A DNA stretch of 64,000 bases from Flagellimonas lutaonensis (GCF_000963865.1 NZ_CP011071.1:1492501-1556500), one strand, 5' to 3'; shown: positions 41,781 through 52,469, counted from the stretch's first letter. Program-made: numbers and translations. Notes: a model not told the origin generated them from the sequence alone.

Positions 41781-42527
41781 CTATCCTTTGATAATTGCTG
41801 AGAGATATTCCCTATTCATCCTTGCAATATTCTCCAAAGAAATACCCTTCGGACATTCTACCTCACATGCTCCCGTATTGGTGCAGTTTCCAAATCCTTC
41901 AATATCCATTTGTCGTACCATGTTCTGTACACGCTCGGCTGCTTCGACCCTACCTTGTGGCAACAGGGCAAACTGTGATACCTTGGCCGAGGTGAACAGC
42001 ATGGCACTGGCATTCTTACAGGCGGCCACACACGCCCCGCATCCAATACAAGTGGCTGCATTAAACGAAGCATCCGCCGCATCTTTTTCTATGGGAATGG
42101 CATTGGCATCTACTGGGTTGCCCGAGGTGTTCACAGAGATATACCCCCCGGCCTGTTGAATTCGATCAAAAGAGCTGCGATCAACAATCAAATCTTTGAT
42201 GACCGGAAAGGCCTTTGCCCGCCAAGGTTCTATGACAATGGTATCGCCATCGTTAAAACTTCGCATGTGCAACTGGCAAACGGTAATGAGCGACTCTGGC
42301 CCATGGGGACGCCCGTTGATCATCAACGAACAGGTGCCACAGATACCCTCTCGGCAATCGTGGTCGAATTCGATGGGGTCTTCTCCTTTTTCAATCAATT
42401 CCTCATTGAGAACGTCCAACATTTCTAGAAAAGACATGTCGCTTTCAACACCATCAAGCGTATAGTCGACCATGGCCCCTTTTGAATTGGCATCCTTTTG
42501 TCTCCAAATTTTTAAATATAGCTTCAT
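41781..42527 (-). CDS. sdhB: Succinate dehydrogenase/fumarate reductase iron-sulfur subunit
   Basis: 248-residue electron-transfer subunit. The [2Fe-2S] cysteines lie in CREGICGTC with a later Cys near residue 82, the [4Fe-4S] set in [11 protein letters not shown] near 158-168, and the [3Fe-4S] set in [12 protein letters not shown] near 218. It passes electrons from SdhA to the membrane haem subunit. It lies 8 bases after sdhA, and a terminator follows. Confidence 0.97.
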   Translation of the reverse strand: MKLYLKIWRQKDANSKGAMVDYTLDGVESDMSFLEMLDVLNEELIEKGEDPIEFDHDCREGICGTCSLMINGRPHGPESLITVCQLHMRSFNDGDTIVIEPWRAKAFPVIKDLIVDRSSFDRIQQAGGYISVNTSGNPVDANAIPIEKDAADASFNAATCIGCGACVAACKNASAMLFTSAKVSQFALLPQGRVEAAERVQNMVRQMDIEGFGNCTNTGACEVECPKGISLENIARMNREYLSAIIKG

Positions 42528-42535
42528 AGCAATTC

Positions 42536-44539
42536 TTATTTGTAAGAACGTGTTTTCACTTCAATGTTTTCGTACACCAGCTCCTCTTTGTGCAATTGGG
42601 CCTTGCTCGGGTCTCCCTGGTATTCCCAAGCGGCAACGTACTTAAAGTTTTCGTCATCGCGCAGTGCCTCGCCTTCCTCGGTCTGGTATTCTTCCCTGAA
42701 GTGCCCACCACATGATTCGTTGCGGTGAAGGGCATCCATGGCAAAGAGTTCGCCCAGTTCCAAAAAGTCGGCAACGCGCCCTGCTTTTTCGAGTTCTTGG
42801 TTTTTTGAGTCTGGTGAACCTGGCACCTTGACATTTGCCCAAAAATCTTCACGCAATTCGGCAATCTCTTTTATGGCTTCTTTTAAGCCCTTTTCATTGC
42901 GGGCCATGCCGCAGTTGTTCCACATGATCTTGCCCAATTTTTTGTGGTAATAATCGACCGAGTGCTTTCCATTGCCAGACATCAATTTGTTGATACGGTC
43001 ACGAACGTTTTTCTCGGCCGCATCAAATTCGGGGATATCGGTCGGGATCGGACCGGTTCTGATATCATCGCTCAGGTAGTCGCCGATGGTATAGGGCAGT
43101 ACAAAGTAACCGTCGGCCAAGCCCTGCATAAGTGCTGAAGCTCCCAAACGGTTGGCCCCATGGTCACTGAAATTGGCCTCACCCGCGGCATAGCAACCGG
43201 GAATGGTGGTCATCAAATTATAATCGACCCAAAGGCCTCCCATGGTATAGTGCACCGCAGGATAGATCATCATGGGCGTCTTATACGGATTTTGGTCCGT
43301 GATTTTTTCATACATCTGAAAGAGGTTTCCGTACTTGGCCTCGACCACTTCTTCGCCCAATTTGCGAACAGTGGCATCATCTGGATTCTTCATTCCAGAG
43401 GTCAAGGCTTTTTCACGGCCGTAGCGCATAATGGCCGAGTCAAAGTCAAGATAGACGGCCTCACCTGTTTTGTTGACACCGAAACCGGCATCACAACGTT
43501 CTTTGGCGGCACGTGAGGCCACATCCCTAGGCACCAAGTTACCAAACGCTGGATACCTTCTTTCAAGATAATAGTCGCGGTCTTCTTCGGCCAGTTCGGT
43601 CGGTTTCAGGCGACCCTCGCGAATGGCTTGGGCATCTTCCAATTTTTTGGGCACCCAAATACGGCCGTCGTTACGAAGCGACTCAGACATCAGGGTCAAT
43701 TTCGATTGGTGGTCACCAGACACAGGTATACAGGTCGGGTGGATCTGTGTAAAACACGGATTGGCAAAAAAAGCTCCCCTTTTATGTGCTTTCCAAGCAG
43801 CCATAACATTGGCGCCCATACAATAGGTGGAAAGGAAAAAGAGATTGCCATAACCGCCGGTGGCCAAAACCACCGCATGGGCACTGTGTCGTTCTAATTC
43901 ACCAGAAACCAAGTCTCTTGCAATAATGCCACGGGCCTTTCCGTCAACAAGTACCAAATCGAGCATTTCGTGACGGGTATACGATTTGATTTTGCCGCGC
44001 TGGATCTGTCGGTTCATGGCGGCGTAGGCTCCCAACAATAGCTGCTGTCCGGTTTGGCCTTTGGCATAAAAGGTTCTTGAAACCAGTACACCCCCGAACG
44101 AACGGTTGTCTAACAGACCACCGTATTCACGGGCGAAAGGAACACCTTGGGCCACACATTGGTCAATAATATTGGTCGATACCTCTGCCAAACGGTATAC
44201 GTTGGCCTCACGCGAACGGTAATCGCCTCCTTTTATGGTGTCGTAGAACAAGCGATATACGCTGTCTCCATCTCCTTGATAGTTTTTGGCTGCATTGATT
44301 CCTCCTTGAGCAGCAATGGAGTGCGCCCTGCGAGGGGAATCTTGATAGCAAAATGTCTTTACGTTATAACCAAGTTCGGCCAAGGTTGCCGCAGCAGAGG
44401 CGCCAGCCAAGCCCGTACCCACAACAATGACGTCGATATTACGCTTGTTGGCAGGGTTTACAAGGTTGATCTCGTTTTTATGGTTTGTCCATTTTTCGGC
44501 CAACGGCCCTGGCGGAACTTTAGAATCCAATACGCCCAT
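42536..44539 (-). CDS. sdhA: Succinate dehydrogenase/fumarate reductase flavoprotein subunit
   Basis: 667-residue catalytic subunit with covalently bound FAD. The dinucleotide fold is [17 protein letters not shown] near residue 37, the FAD-linking His is in [15 protein letters not shown] near 67-81, and the active-site region is [18 protein letters not shown] near 258-275. C-terminal [15 protein letters not shown] is intact. The long form is that of the Bacteroidota/epsilon (cytochrome b558) type. It lies 2 bases after sdhC. Confidence 0.97.
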   Translation of the reverse strand: MGVLDSKVPPGPLAEKWTNHKNEINLVNPANKRNIDVIVVGTGLAGASAAATLAELGYNVKTFCYQDSPRRAHSIAAQGGINAAKNYQGDGDSVYRLFYDTIKGGDYRSREANVYRLAEVSTNIIDQCVAQGVPFAREYGGLLDNRSFGGVLVSRTFYAKGQTGQQLLLGAYAAMNRQIQRGKIKSYTRHEMLDLVLVDGKARGIIARDLVSGELERHSAHAVVLATGGYGNLFFLSTYCMGANVMAAWKAHKRGAFFANPCFTQIHPTCIPVSGDHQSKLTLMSESLRNDGRIWVPKKLEDAQAIREGRLKPTELAEEDRDYYLERRYPAFGNLVPRDVASRAAKERCDAGFGVNKTGEAVYLDFDSAIMRYGREKALTSGMKNPDDATVRKLGEEVVEAKYGNLFQMYEKITDQNPYKTPMMIYPAVHYTMGGLWVDYNLMTTIPGCYAAGEANFSDHGANRLGASALMQGLADGYFVLPYTIGDYLSDDIRTGPIPTDIPEFDAAEKNVRDRINKLMSGNGKHSVDYYHKKLGKIMWNNCGMARNEKGLKEAIKEIAELREDFWANVKVPGSPDSKNQELEKAGRVADFLELGELFAMDALHRNESCGGHFREEYQTEEGEALRDDENFKYVAAWEYQGDPSKAQLHKEELVYENIEVKTRSYK

Positions 44540-44541
44540 AA

Positions 44542-45210
44542 TTAATGTGTTATCGGGTTAAGGTGGTGGTAAATGGCGATAAAGGCAAAGGCCAAAGGCA
44601 CAACCACCGCAAATAGTTTTGTGAATTTCCGTATACCTGGAGTGTATTTGTTGTTGACACCCATTGATTGGAAAGAAGAGGCGAAGCCGTGCCACAGGTG
44701 CAGGCCCAACAGTACAAAAGCAACGACGTAGAGCACGGTGCGCCATATGGGCGCAAATTTTTCAACGGTCTCTGCATAGTAGCGGGTTGGGTCTTCTGGC
44801 TTGGCCTCAATATATTTATAGGCCATTTCGTGCACCCAAAAATCGTAAAAGTGAAGCCCTAGAAAGGCCAGTACCACAAGCCCTGAAAAAATCATGTTTC
44901 GAGAGGCCCAAGGGGCATTGGCACTACCATCGTATTTTACATAGTTGATGCCTCTGGCTTTTCGGTTCTGAATCTCAAGCACAAAGCCCATTACAAAATG
45001 CACCACAACGCCAGCAATCAAAATGGGCTGCATTACAAACTGTACTATGGGGTTGTAGCCCATAAAGTGGGAAGCCTCGTTAAAAAACTCCGGAGATAGT
45101 ACCGAGGCCAAGTTGATGGTGACATGAAGTACTAAGAAAAGGACCAAAAAAAGACCCGAAAGAGCCATAACATATTTTCGGGCCAAGGAAGATTTTACTA
45201 ATCCGCTCAT
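44542..45210 (-). CDS. sdhC: Succinate dehydrogenase cytochrome b subunit
   Basis: 222-residue membrane anchor with five helices and two haems (b558 type). Candidate haem histidines lie in [46 protein letters not shown] and AIYHHLN. It reduces menaquinone and anchors SdhA and SdhB. It is first in the minus-strand operon sdhC-A-B. Confidence 0.95.
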   Translation of the reverse strand: MSGLVKSSLARKYVMALSGLFLVLFLVLHVTINLASVLSPEFFNEASHFMGYNPIVQFVMQPILIAGVVVHFVMGFVLEIQNRKARGINYVKYDGSANAPWASRNMIFSGLVVLAFLGLHFYDFWVHEMAYKYIEAKPEDPTRYYAETVEKFAPIWRTVLYVVAFVLLGLHLWHGFASSFQSMGVNNKYTPGIRKFTKLFAVVVPLAFAFIAIYHHLNPITH

Positions 45211-45229
45211 CGGTTGATGGTTTTAAACA

Positions 45230-45260
45230 CAAATTTACGGTACGATCGAGTTTTTAACAA
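45230..45260 (-). promoter_or_regulatory. sdhCAB promoter
   Basis: On the minus strand TTG (45260-45258) is followed after 20 bases by TAAATTTG (45237-45230), a full match to the Bacteroidota consensus, 20 bases before the sdhC start. Confidence 0.7.
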
Positions 45261-45409
45261 ACTTTGAAAGTACCAAAAACACTAATTTAGAAGCGTTATG
45301 ATCAATACTGTAAGGTACCGAAAAATTTGATGAAAATAGGGTCACAATTTGGTGATTGCATTTTTTGACCGATATTGAACAGCAGACATTCAACTGACCG
45401 CCCGATCAA

Positions 45410-46303
45410 ATGGATATTGCCATCTTATCTGTCAGCCTAAACGTACATTCCACTAGAAGAATCTTGGAAGAAGCCCAAAAGGCCGGTCATTATGTAGAAC
45501 TGATCGACCACACCAAATGCTCGGTCAAATTGGGTGGCCCCCAGCCTAAAATTTATTTGGGAGAAGAGGATGTCACAGATGAGTTTGATGCCGTTATTCC
45601 CAGAATTGGAGCCAAAGTAACACGACATGGGGCCGCTGTTGTAAAGCAGTTTGAGATGAACGGAGTTTTCAGCACGGCCCGTTCCCTAGGAATTACCAGG
45701 GCTCGAAATAAGGTCAGAACACTCCAGATAATGGCGCGCAAGGGCATACCCATCCCTGAAACGGTCTTTTCAATCAATCCTGATAATATTGAAGAACAGA
45801 TACAGCTGTTGGGCGGCCCACCCGTAATCATTAAACTACAGGAAGGCACCCATGGGCTGGGCGTCATCTTGGCCGAAAGCAAAAAATCGGCCAAGTCAAT
45901 CATAGATACCTTCTATAAAATGGACACCAGTATTCTATTGCAGAAATACATTGCCGAATCAAATGGAGAGGATATTAGGATCATTGTGGTGGGCAACAAG
46001 GTCGTGGCCAGCATGAAGCGTAAGAGTGAACTCGATGATTTTCGCTCGAACGTGCACCGCGGGGCAGAGACCGAGGCCATTGAACCGACCAGCAAAGAAC
46101 GGCACATTGCCTTGAACGCTACCAAGTATCTCGGTCTGGGTGTGGCGGGGGTCGATTTGATCCGCTCAAAAAAGGGGCCTTTGCTCATAGAGGTCAATGC
46201 CTCACCGGGCTTGAAGGGCATAGAAGCTGCCACGGGTATCAATGTTGCCAAACATATCATACAATTTGTCGAACGAAATGCATACCGAAAAAGGAGAAAA
46301 TAA
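45410..46303 (+). CDS. rimK: RimK-like ATP-grasp ligase
   Basis: 297 residues. The ATP-grasp core shows ARNKVRTLQIMARKGIPIPET, PVIIKLQEGTHGLGVILAES, SNGEDIRIIVVGNKVVASMKRKS and the metal site AGVDLIRSKKGPLLIEVNASPGLKGIE. This is the RimK group, which adds glutamate residues to the C-terminus of ribosomal protein S6 in E. coli; here the acceptor is not known. It overlaps the AstE/AspA-family gene by about 26 bases, so the two are translationally linked. Confidence 0.92.
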   Translation: MDIAILSVSLNVHSTRRILEEAQKAGHYVELIDHTKCSVKLGGPQPKIYLGEEDVTDEFDAVIPRIGAKVTRHGAAVVKQFEMNGVFSTARSLGITRARNKVRTLQIMARKGIPIPETVFSINPDNIEEQIQLLGGPPVIIKLQEGTHGLGVILAESKKSAKSIIDTFYKMDTSILLQKYIAESNGEDIRIIVVGNKVVASMKRKSELDDFRSNVHRGAETEAIEPTSKERHIALNATKYLGLGVAGVDLIRSKKGPLLIEVNASPGLKGIEAATGINVAKHIIQFVERNAYRKRRK

Positions 46304-47234
46304 GACCATCGCCATAAACGGGCATTCTGTTTTACCGGGCGAGAATAAACTCGTCCGTATCGAGATAGCCCGCTTACCGACCGGAACCCTTATTGACATC
46401 CCCATTCATGTTTTCAATTCGAAACGGGCAGGCCCCACGGTTTTGGTACAGGCCGGGCTACATGGCGATGAGGTGAACGGGGTAGAGGCGGTTCGGCGGC
46501 TCTTGCAAGACACATCGCTTCAAGTGGAAACCGGGGCGCTCGTAATGGTGCCCATTTTGAATATCTTCGGCTTTATCCATTTTTCGAGGGATGTGCCCGA
46601 TGGAAAAGATGTCAATCGTAGCTTTCCGGGAAGAAAAAAGGGATCCTTGGCCAGTAGAATAGCCTATCACTACACTGCTGAGGTGTTGCCACAGGTCGAT
46701 ATGGCCATAGACCTGCACACGGGTGGCGCCCAACGCCACAACCACCCCCAAGTGAGATACACCGAGGGCGATGCCAAAAGCAAGGAGCTGGCCAAGGCAT
46801 TTGGTGCTCCGTACCATTTTTCAGCAAAGCTGATCAAGGGCTCTTTTAGAAAAACGATGTACGGTATGGGCAAGCCTACCATAGTTTACGAAGCCGGTGA
46901 AAGCATGCGTATTGACGAGGCAGCAATACAGAAGGCATCTAAGGGCATTAAAAACGTACTGGTCCATTTAAAGATGCTGAAGGGCAGAAAAAGGCAATCG
47001 GCATCGGTTCATCTTGAGACCACCCGATGGCTTCGGGCCGCCAAGGCAGGCATGTTCATACCTGGGGTAGAAAATGGGAGCAGCATTCAGAAAGGACAAT
47101 TATTGGGGGTCATAACCGACACGTATTCAAAAAAGAGCAGGGGTATCAAAGCGCCTTTTGATGGCCATGTGTTCTGTATCAACCACCAAGCGGTGGTAAA
47201 CCAAGGCGATGCTTTATTCCATGTTGGATGCTAA
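46278..47234 (+). CDS. Succinylglutamate desuccinylase/aspartoacylase family protein
   Basis: About 318 residues from the ATG at 46278; the frame is open to 46242 but that part is read inside rimK. It is a zinc-dependent M14-like deacylase: the metal ligands lie in VQAGLHGDEVNG (H and E) with a later His in DMAIDLHTGGAQRHNHPQV, and a catalytic Glu candidate in TIVYEAGESMR. A C-terminal beta domain (about 250-318) is typical of the AstE/AspA family. Coupling to rimK suggests it removes or trims what RimK adds, but that is inference. Confidence 0.85.
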   Translation: MHTEKGENKTIAINGHSVLPGENKLVRIEIARLPTGTLIDIPIHVFNSKRAGPTVLVQAGLHGDEVNGVEAVRRLLQDTSLQVETGALVMVPILNIFGFIHFSRDVPDGKDVNRSFPGRKKGSLASRIAYHYTAEVLPQVDMAIDLHTGGAQRHNHPQVRYTEGDAKSKELAKAFGAPYHFSAKLIKGSFRKTMYGMGKPTIVYEAGESMRIDEAAIQKASKGIKNVLVHLKMLKGRKRQSASVHLETTRWLRAAKAGMFIPGVENGSSIQKGQLLGVITDTYSKKSRGIKAPFDGHVFCINHQAVVNQGDALFHVGC

Positions 47235-47672
47235 GCTGGCTTTACCCTGTACCTTTTTTCTTCTTTCCCCAATTTGTTGGACACTCCACTCGATGGCCTC
47301 CTCGATATCCGTGAATTGGATGATGGAGTTTTGAAAGAACATTTTTTCGAGCACAATGCTGGTAAAGCTGCCCTTGGGGGTGCCCACTACCGCATAAAAG
47401 TCCAATTGGTGCCGGTGGGTGTAGAACTTGATCCAATCTGAAGGAACCACGGTGTAGTTGTGGATCCGATTTGAAATATAAGCAATCGGCAAATCTTGGC
47501 CATAGATTTCCTTGGCTGCCTTTACAGCCTTTTTGGCCATGCCCCATGTCATGTGCACGCCTTCTTTCATCTCGCCAATGACCAATCCGTCGAAATAATA
47601 GAACACACCGAATTCAAATTCGCGTATCTCACGAATGTTCTTGAAAAAGGGGAGGTCACGTACACTTTTCAT
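47214..47672 (-). CDS. Hypothetical protein, STAS/SpoIIAA-like fold
   Basis: 152 residues, soluble. The alternating strand/helix pattern (FEFGVFYYFDGLVIGEM, AKKAVKAAKEIYG, PIAYISNRIHNYTVVPSDW, LDFYAVVGTPKGSFTSIVLEKMFF) resembles the STAS/SpoIIAA-like proteins common as hypothetical genes in Flavobacteriia. No catalytic motif is visible. It overlaps the deacylase gene tail to tail by 21 bases. Confidence 0.6.
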   Translation of the reverse strand: MKSVRDLPFFKNIREIREFEFGVFYYFDGLVIGEMKEGVHMTWGMAKKAVKAAKEIYGQDLPIAYISNRIHNYTVVPSDWIKFYTHRHQLDFYAVVGTPKGSFTSIVLEKMFFQNSIIQFTDIEEAIEWSVQQIGERRKKVQGKASLASNME

Positions 47673-47803
47673 AATTGGTCAGTTGGCTCTAAAAGTTGAA
47701 CATTAAAGATACTGATTATGTTGGATTTTTATCGAAAGTAAAAACGCGGTTATTGGGTTGAAAAATCCTATAAACATCCCCGGAAAGGATTTATAATACA
47801 AGC

Positions 47804-48193
47804 TTATTTCTCCATATTTCGAAGCTGAATACCCAACGCCTTGGTCGATAACCGCACCTCGACCAGCGATAAGATCAAAGAAATCACCAAAAAGACTAGA
47901 CTGACCCCGAAGATTACATTGGCCCAGACCCCCAATTCAACATAGATCAAGAACATAGTCACGACTGCCAACAGGAAACTGACAATGGCGGTGGCCTGCA
48001 TGTTCTTGATGATGTTGAGCCGCTTTCTGAGTTGCCGTATCTGCCGTTCCAGTGGGGAGGCCGCTGTTTCTTCAAACTCTTTGTAGAGTTGGCGAATAAG
48101 GGCCGCAATGGCCAAGTAACGGGCATTGTAGGCCAACATGGTCAGTGAAATGGCCGGAAACAGTAGGGCGGGAATGGTAAGGTCTAGTTGCAT
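47804..48193 (-). CDS. DUF2721 family membrane protein
   Basis: 129 residues with an N-terminal helix (LTIPALLFPAISLTMLAYN), a charged central segment (EFEETAASPLERQIRQLRKRL) and two close helices (about 68-86 and 91-112). This is the DUF2721 pattern, function unknown. It begins directly after the stop of the large repeat protein on the same strand. Confidence 0.8.
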   Translation of the reverse strand: MQLDLTIPALLFPAISLTMLAYNARYLAIAALIRQLYKEFEETAASPLERQIRQLRKRLNIIKNMQATAIVSFLLAVVTMFLIYVELGVWANVIFGVSLVFLVISLILSLVEVRLSTKALGIQLRNMEK

Positions 48194-51040
48194 TTACTCA
48201 ATTTCAAACTGAATTTTTTCAGCCGTCCCGTTGCCCGAAATTTCAACGCTAAAGGTTCCTTTGGGGAGGTAGGTCTTGCCATTTTTGGCCTCCTCAAGGG
48301 CCATCTTGTTCTTTTTTAGAAAATTCTTTTTGCCTTCTTTAGAGAAGGCCACATCATACGAAAGAATGTTCAGCCCCTTGTCTGCCGCTATTTCGGCAGT
48401 GCTGACCTCGATACCGTCTGCAGTAAGCACCTTGGCATTATACGTGCCGGGTTTGGAGGCAAAGAAAGTAATATCAAGCCCTGGGGTATTGGGTTTGCCC
48501 CAAGAGCTCCAACTGTTGCCCCAACGCTTTGAGTGTTTAATGTTATCGACCCCAAAAACATATAGGTCTTTGGCCATGACGTCTGATGACAGTTTTTGCA
48601 TATTGGCAATATCGGCCTTGTAGATGCTACGGCCATGGGTGCCCACCAACAAATGTTTGGCCTCGGGCTGTATGACCAGGTCATGGACCGCTACATTGGG
48701 CATGCCGTTTTGGAAGAGTTCCCAAGAGGCCCCTCGATTAAAGGAAACATACAAACCGTTATCGGTGCCCACGAACAGTAAATTCTCATTTTTGGAATCC
48801 TCGACCAGCGCATTGACCGGTGAGGCGGGGATGCCTTCTGAAATGTTTTTCCATGTCTTTCCATAATCATCGCTCACGTACACATAGGGGGCAAAATCAT
48901 CCCAACGGTAGCCGTTCAAGGTCACGTATACACGCTCTTTTTTATGCTTGCTGGCGGCCACTTCGCTGACCCATAGGTCTTTTGGGAATGCGTCTGAGAT
49001 ACGTTCCCAGCTGCCGCCCGCATTTTTGCTGACATGCACCAATCCGTCATCGCTTCCTACATAGATGAGTCCGAATTTGAAAGGCGATTCAGAGATGGTG
49101 GTCAAGGTGCCATAGGCCACGTTGCCTTTTTTGCCCCCTTTGGTGAGGTCATCGGAAATGGCTTCCCAATCATCGCCCTGATTCATGGAGCGGTGCAGTT
49201 TTTTGCTTCCCAAGTAGAGAATATCTTGGTTGTGCGGCGACAATAAAATGGGGGTCTGCCAATTGAAGCGATAAGGGGCCTCGCCCAGTTCATGTTTGGG
49301 CTGTATGTGGGTGTTCTTTCCTTTCCCTAATTCCAAACGAAAATAATTTCCGAATTGAAATCCGGTATACACAATATTACTGTTTCGACCGTCTATCTGC
49401 ACCTGCATGCCATCGCCGCCCATAATGCTTTGCCACGGGTTTTTGCCGGTGGAGTGCCATCGCCGGTCTTCTTTGTTGTTGTGCGCGCCTTTCCACACAC
49501 CATTGTCTTGCAGGCCCCCATACACGTTGTACGGTTTTTCGTTGTCAACGTTAATGGCGTAGAATTGCCCAACGGTGGGGGTGTTGTTCTTCATCCAATG
49601 TTCCCCATCGTTATAGGTGATGTTGACCCCACCATCGTTTCCGTTGATGAGGTGGCCCGGGCGTTTCGGGTTTATCCATAGGGCGTGGTGGTCGGCATGT
49701 ACGTTCTCTTTGTCGATGGCCTTATAGGTTTTGCCACCGTCTTCTGACATAATGAGCGGCACGCCCGCCAAATAGATTTTGTCAACGTTGCTCGGATCTA
49801 TACGGATCTGGGCAAAGTAGTAGCCATAGCTATAGAACAGGTCGTCGATATAGTCTTCGTTCATTTTTTTCCAGGTCTTGCCCGTATCATCGCTTCGGTA
49901 TACCTCTGCACCGATTACCGGGGTATCAAAGAGCATCGAATTGGCATCTTCAAGGTATTTGGCCAAATCTACGGGCTGTACGGCACCATCGCGCACCATG
50001 TTCTTAACGTTTTCGGCCCGGTACTTTTCTTGAAAACCGTTGGTTTTGAGAAAGTCGTTGAGCTTCTTGTTGTCAAGGGCCAAAAAAGTGGCCTTGTCCA
50101 TCGCCTTAAAATCTTCTTTGGTGAGCCCCTCTTTTTTTTCTTCTTCGGATGATTTTTCTCGCCTGAATTGGCTGTCGTGTACAGCATACAGGGTGTTGTT
50201 GTCAAAAACGGCCAGACCGATACGGCCCACCCCTTCACCGGTCGGAAAACCACTTTCAGCAGTACTTACCAACGACCAAGAGTTGCCGCCATCGGTACTT
50301 TTATAGATGCCCGAAGCGTTGCCGTTTCCGGTAAAATTCCAGGCTTTTCTGTCTTTCTGCCATGCAGCGGCATATTGCATGTTGAAATTGTCGGGTGCGT
50401 GTGCAAGGTCGATAATGCCTGTTTCGTCATTGATAAATAGGGTCTTTTTCCAGGTGTTGCCCCCATCGGTGGTTTTGTAAACGCCCCTTTCAGTATTGGG
50501 GGAGTATAAATGCCCCGTAACGCCCACCACCACTTCGTTGGGGTCGTTCGGATTGATAATGATGCGGCCAATGTGGTGCGAGTCATGAAGGCCCATGTTC
50601 TGCCACGTTTCCCCTCCATCCGTAGATTTTAAAATACCAATACCGGCGTATGACGAACGCGAAGAATTATTTTCACCCGTGCCCACCCAGAGGGTCCCGT
50701 TTTTCCAATCCACAGCAATGTCACCGATATTCTGGGTGTTTGAATTGTCCATCACCGGAGTAAATGAGATGCCGTTGTCTTTGGTATGCCACAGGCCGCC
50801 AGAGGCGTAGGCCACATAGAATTCGGTGGGATCTTCTGGGTTGACATCCAGGTCTACCACCCGACCACTCATTACTGAGGGGCCAATATTTGTTAGAGGT
50901 ATGTTCTTGACCATTGAATTTTCGGCCATTTCGGCTTTTTGCTCTAACCCGGCCATAACCTTGGTAGCTGGGGTGGCCTGCTGCTGTGGCAAGGCCATTT
51001 GAAAAATAAAGAAGGCAAAAAAGAAGTAAAGAGTTCGCAT
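48194..51040 (-). CDS. Large secreted beta-propeller protein with BNR/Asp-box repeats
   Basis: 948 residues from the ATG at 51040, which gives a signal peptide MRTLYFFFAFFIFQMALPQQ. The frame is open to 51307, but the extra part would overlap the divergent peptidase gene and its promoter. The body carries many sialidase-type Asp boxes and their kin, e.g. STDGGETWQNMG, TTDGGNTWKKT, SEDGGKTYKAI, SDDYGKTWKNI, NRGASWELF, and so forms one or two propellers (sortilin/VPS10-like or photosystem-stability-factor-like). The C-terminus is a small beta domain, not a clear type IX sorting signal. An exo-enzyme activity is not assured. Confidence 0.82.
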   Translation of the reverse strand: MRTLYFFFAFFIFQMALPQQQATPATKVMAGLEQKAEMAENSMVKNIPLTNIGPSVMSGRVVDLDVNPEDPTEFYVAYASGGLWHTKDNGISFTPVMDNSNTQNIGDIAVDWKNGTLWVGTGENNSSRSSYAGIGILKSTDGGETWQNMGLHDSHHIGRIIINPNDPNEVVVGVTGHLYSPNTERGVYKTTDGGNTWKKTLFINDETGIIDLAHAPDNFNMQYAAAWQKDRKAWNFTGNGNASGIYKSTDGGNSWSLVSTAESGFPTGEGVGRIGLAVFDNNTLYAVHDSQFRREKSSEEEKKEGLTKEDFKAMDKATFLALDNKKLNDFLKTNGFQEKYRAENVKNMVRDGAVQPVDLAKYLEDANSMLFDTPVIGAEVYRSDDTGKTWKKMNEDYIDDLFYSYGYYFAQIRIDPSNVDKIYLAGVPLIMSEDGGKTYKAIDKENVHADHHALWINPKRPGHLINGNDGGVNITYNDGEHWMKNNTPTVGQFYAINVDNEKPYNVYGGLQDNGVWKGAHNNKEDRRWHSTGKNPWQSIMGGDGMQVQIDGRNSNIVYTGFQFGNYFRLELGKGKNTHIQPKHELGEAPYRFNWQTPILLSPHNQDILYLGSKKLHRSMNQGDDWEAISDDLTKGGKKGNVAYGTLTTISESPFKFGLIYVGSDDGLVHVSKNAGGSWERISDAFPKDLWVSEVAASKHKKERVYVTLNGYRWDDFAPYVYVSDDYGKTWKNISEGIPASPVNALVEDSKNENLLFVGTDNGLYVSFNRGASWELFQNGMPNVAVHDLVIQPEAKHLLVGTHGRSIYKADIANMQKLSSDVMAKDLYVFGVDNIKHSKRWGNSWSSWGKPNTPGLDITFFASKPGTYNAKVLTADGIEVSTAEIAADKGLNILSYDVAFSKEGKKNFLKKNKMALEEAKNGKTYLPKGTFSVEISGNGTAEKIQFEIE

Positions 51041-51126
51041 GATGGAATGTTTAAAAAGCACTGAAAGGTAGCAAAAGGAAATTGTTGTAACAAGTTTGGA
51101 AAGTGGTCTCTTGTCCACTTTTTTTG

Positions 51127-51158
51127 TTTTGTGCCCCTTGGCCAAATCGCTACTTTTG
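51127..51158 (+). promoter_or_regulatory. Promoter of the Xaa-Pro aminopeptidase gene
   Basis: TTTTG (51127-51131) and TACTTTTG (51151-51158) are 19 bases apart, a full match to the Bacteroidota consensus. The start codon at 51177 lies 18 bases downstream. Confidence 0.7.
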
Positions 51159-51176
51159 GTAAAATTTTGACAGTCG

Positions 51177-52469
51177 ATGAAGTACGAGAGCATACCCAAC
51201 AGTCTTTTTATCAAAAACCGCGAGAAGTTCATGGCCCAGATGCGACCCAAGAGCATTGCGGTTTTCAACTCCAACGATATATATCCCATAAGTGCCGACA
51301 GCACCATGCCTTTTCAGCAACACCGTGATATTTTTTACCTGAGCGGTGCCGACCAAGAAGAGACCATTTTGGTACTTTTCCCAGATGCGGTGGATAAAAA
51401 GCACCGCGAGGTACTGTTCGTTAGGGAAACCAACGAGCATATTGCCGTTTGGGAAGGGGCCAAGCTCACCAAAGAGCAAGCCACTGCCGTTACGGGCATC
51501 AAAACCGTGTATTGGCTATCAGATTTCGACAAGGTCTTTTTTGACCTGATGACCGAGGCCGATACTGTTTACTTCAACACCAACGAGCATTACCGACAAG
51601 CGGTCGAGACGCAGACGCGCGAGGATAGGTTCATCGAATGGTGCAAAGAAAAATATCCGGCGCACCAAACGGCCAAGAGCAATCCAATTCTACAAGAGAT
51701 AAGGGGCGTTAAAGAACCCGAAGAAATCGAATTGATGCAATACGCCTGCAACATCACCGAAAAGGGTTTCCGCAGGGTCTTGGGGTTTGTAAGGCCCGGT
51801 GCATGGGAGTACGAAATAGAGGCAGAGTACCTGCACGAGTTTATCAGAAACCGTTCACGTGGATTTGCCTATACCCCCATCATTGCCTCGGGCAACAATG
51901 CCAATGTGCTGCACTACATCGAGAACAACCAGCAATGCCAAGAAGGTGATTTGATTTTGATGGACGTGGGTGCCGAATACGCCAACTATTCGAGCGACAT
52001 GACCCGTACCATACCGGTGAACGGGCGGTTCACCAAACGGCAGAAAGAAGTGTACAATGCCGTTCTTCTGGTAAAAAATGAAGCCACCAAACTATTGGTG
52101 CCGGGCACCCTTTGGGCCGAATACCACAAAGAAGTGGGCAAGATCATGACCTCAGAACTGTTGGGGCTCGGATTGCTGGACAAGGCCGACGTACAGAACG
52201 AAAACCCCGAGTGGCCAGCGTATAAAAAATACTTTATGCATGGTACCAGCCACCATATCGGGCTCGACACTCATGACTATGGTGCCCTGAAGACCCCGAT
52301 GAAAGCCAATATGGTCTTTACTGTTGAACCTGGCATATACATTCCTGAAGAAAAGATGGGCGTTCGATTGGAGGACGATGTCGTGATCAGGGACAAAGGC
52401 GAACCCTTTAACCTGATGCGCCATATACCCATTGAAGCGGAAGAGATAGAGGAGTTAATGCAGGCATAG
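51177..52469 (+). CDS. Aminopeptidase P family (Xaa-Pro aminopeptidase)
   Basis: 430-residue M24 metallopeptidase that frees N-terminal residues next to proline. The creatinase-like N-terminal domain spans about 1-165. The pita-bread catalytic domain has the two-metal ligands in LMDVGAEYANYSSDMTRT (D, D), HGTSHHIGLDTHD (H), FTVEPGIYIPEE (E) and GVRLEDDVVIRD (E). All ligands are present. No signal peptide. The promoter lies directly upstream. Confidence 0.95.
   Translation: MKYESIPNSLFIKNREKFMAQMRPKSIAVFNSNDIYPISADSTMPFQQHRDIFYLSGADQEETILVLFPDAVDKKHREVLFVRETNEHIAVWEGAKLTKEQATAVTGIKTVYWLSDFDKVFFDLMTEADTVYFNTNEHYRQAVETQTREDRFIEWCKEKYPAHQTAKSNPILQEIRGVKEPEEIELMQYACNITEKGFRRVLGFVRPGAWEYEIEAEYLHEFIRNRSRGFAYTPIIASGNNANVLHYIENNQQCQEGDLILMDVGAEYANYSSDMTRTIPVNGRFTKRQKEVYNAVLLVKNEATKLLVPGTLWAEYHKEVGKIMTSELLGLGLLDKADVQNENPEWPAYKKYFMHGTSHHIGLDTHDYGALKTPMKANMVFTVEPGIYIPEEKMGVRLEDDVVIRDKGEPFNLMRHIPIEAEEIEELMQA

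Noticed and set aside
43160-43516. Plus-strand frame of 118 codons within sdhA
   Set aside because: Fully antisense to the conserved SdhA coding sequence; no family pattern.
51041-51307. N-terminal extension of the large Asp-box protein
   Set aside because: It would overlap the divergent aminopeptidase gene and its promoter; a signal peptide begins at the internal Met at 51040.
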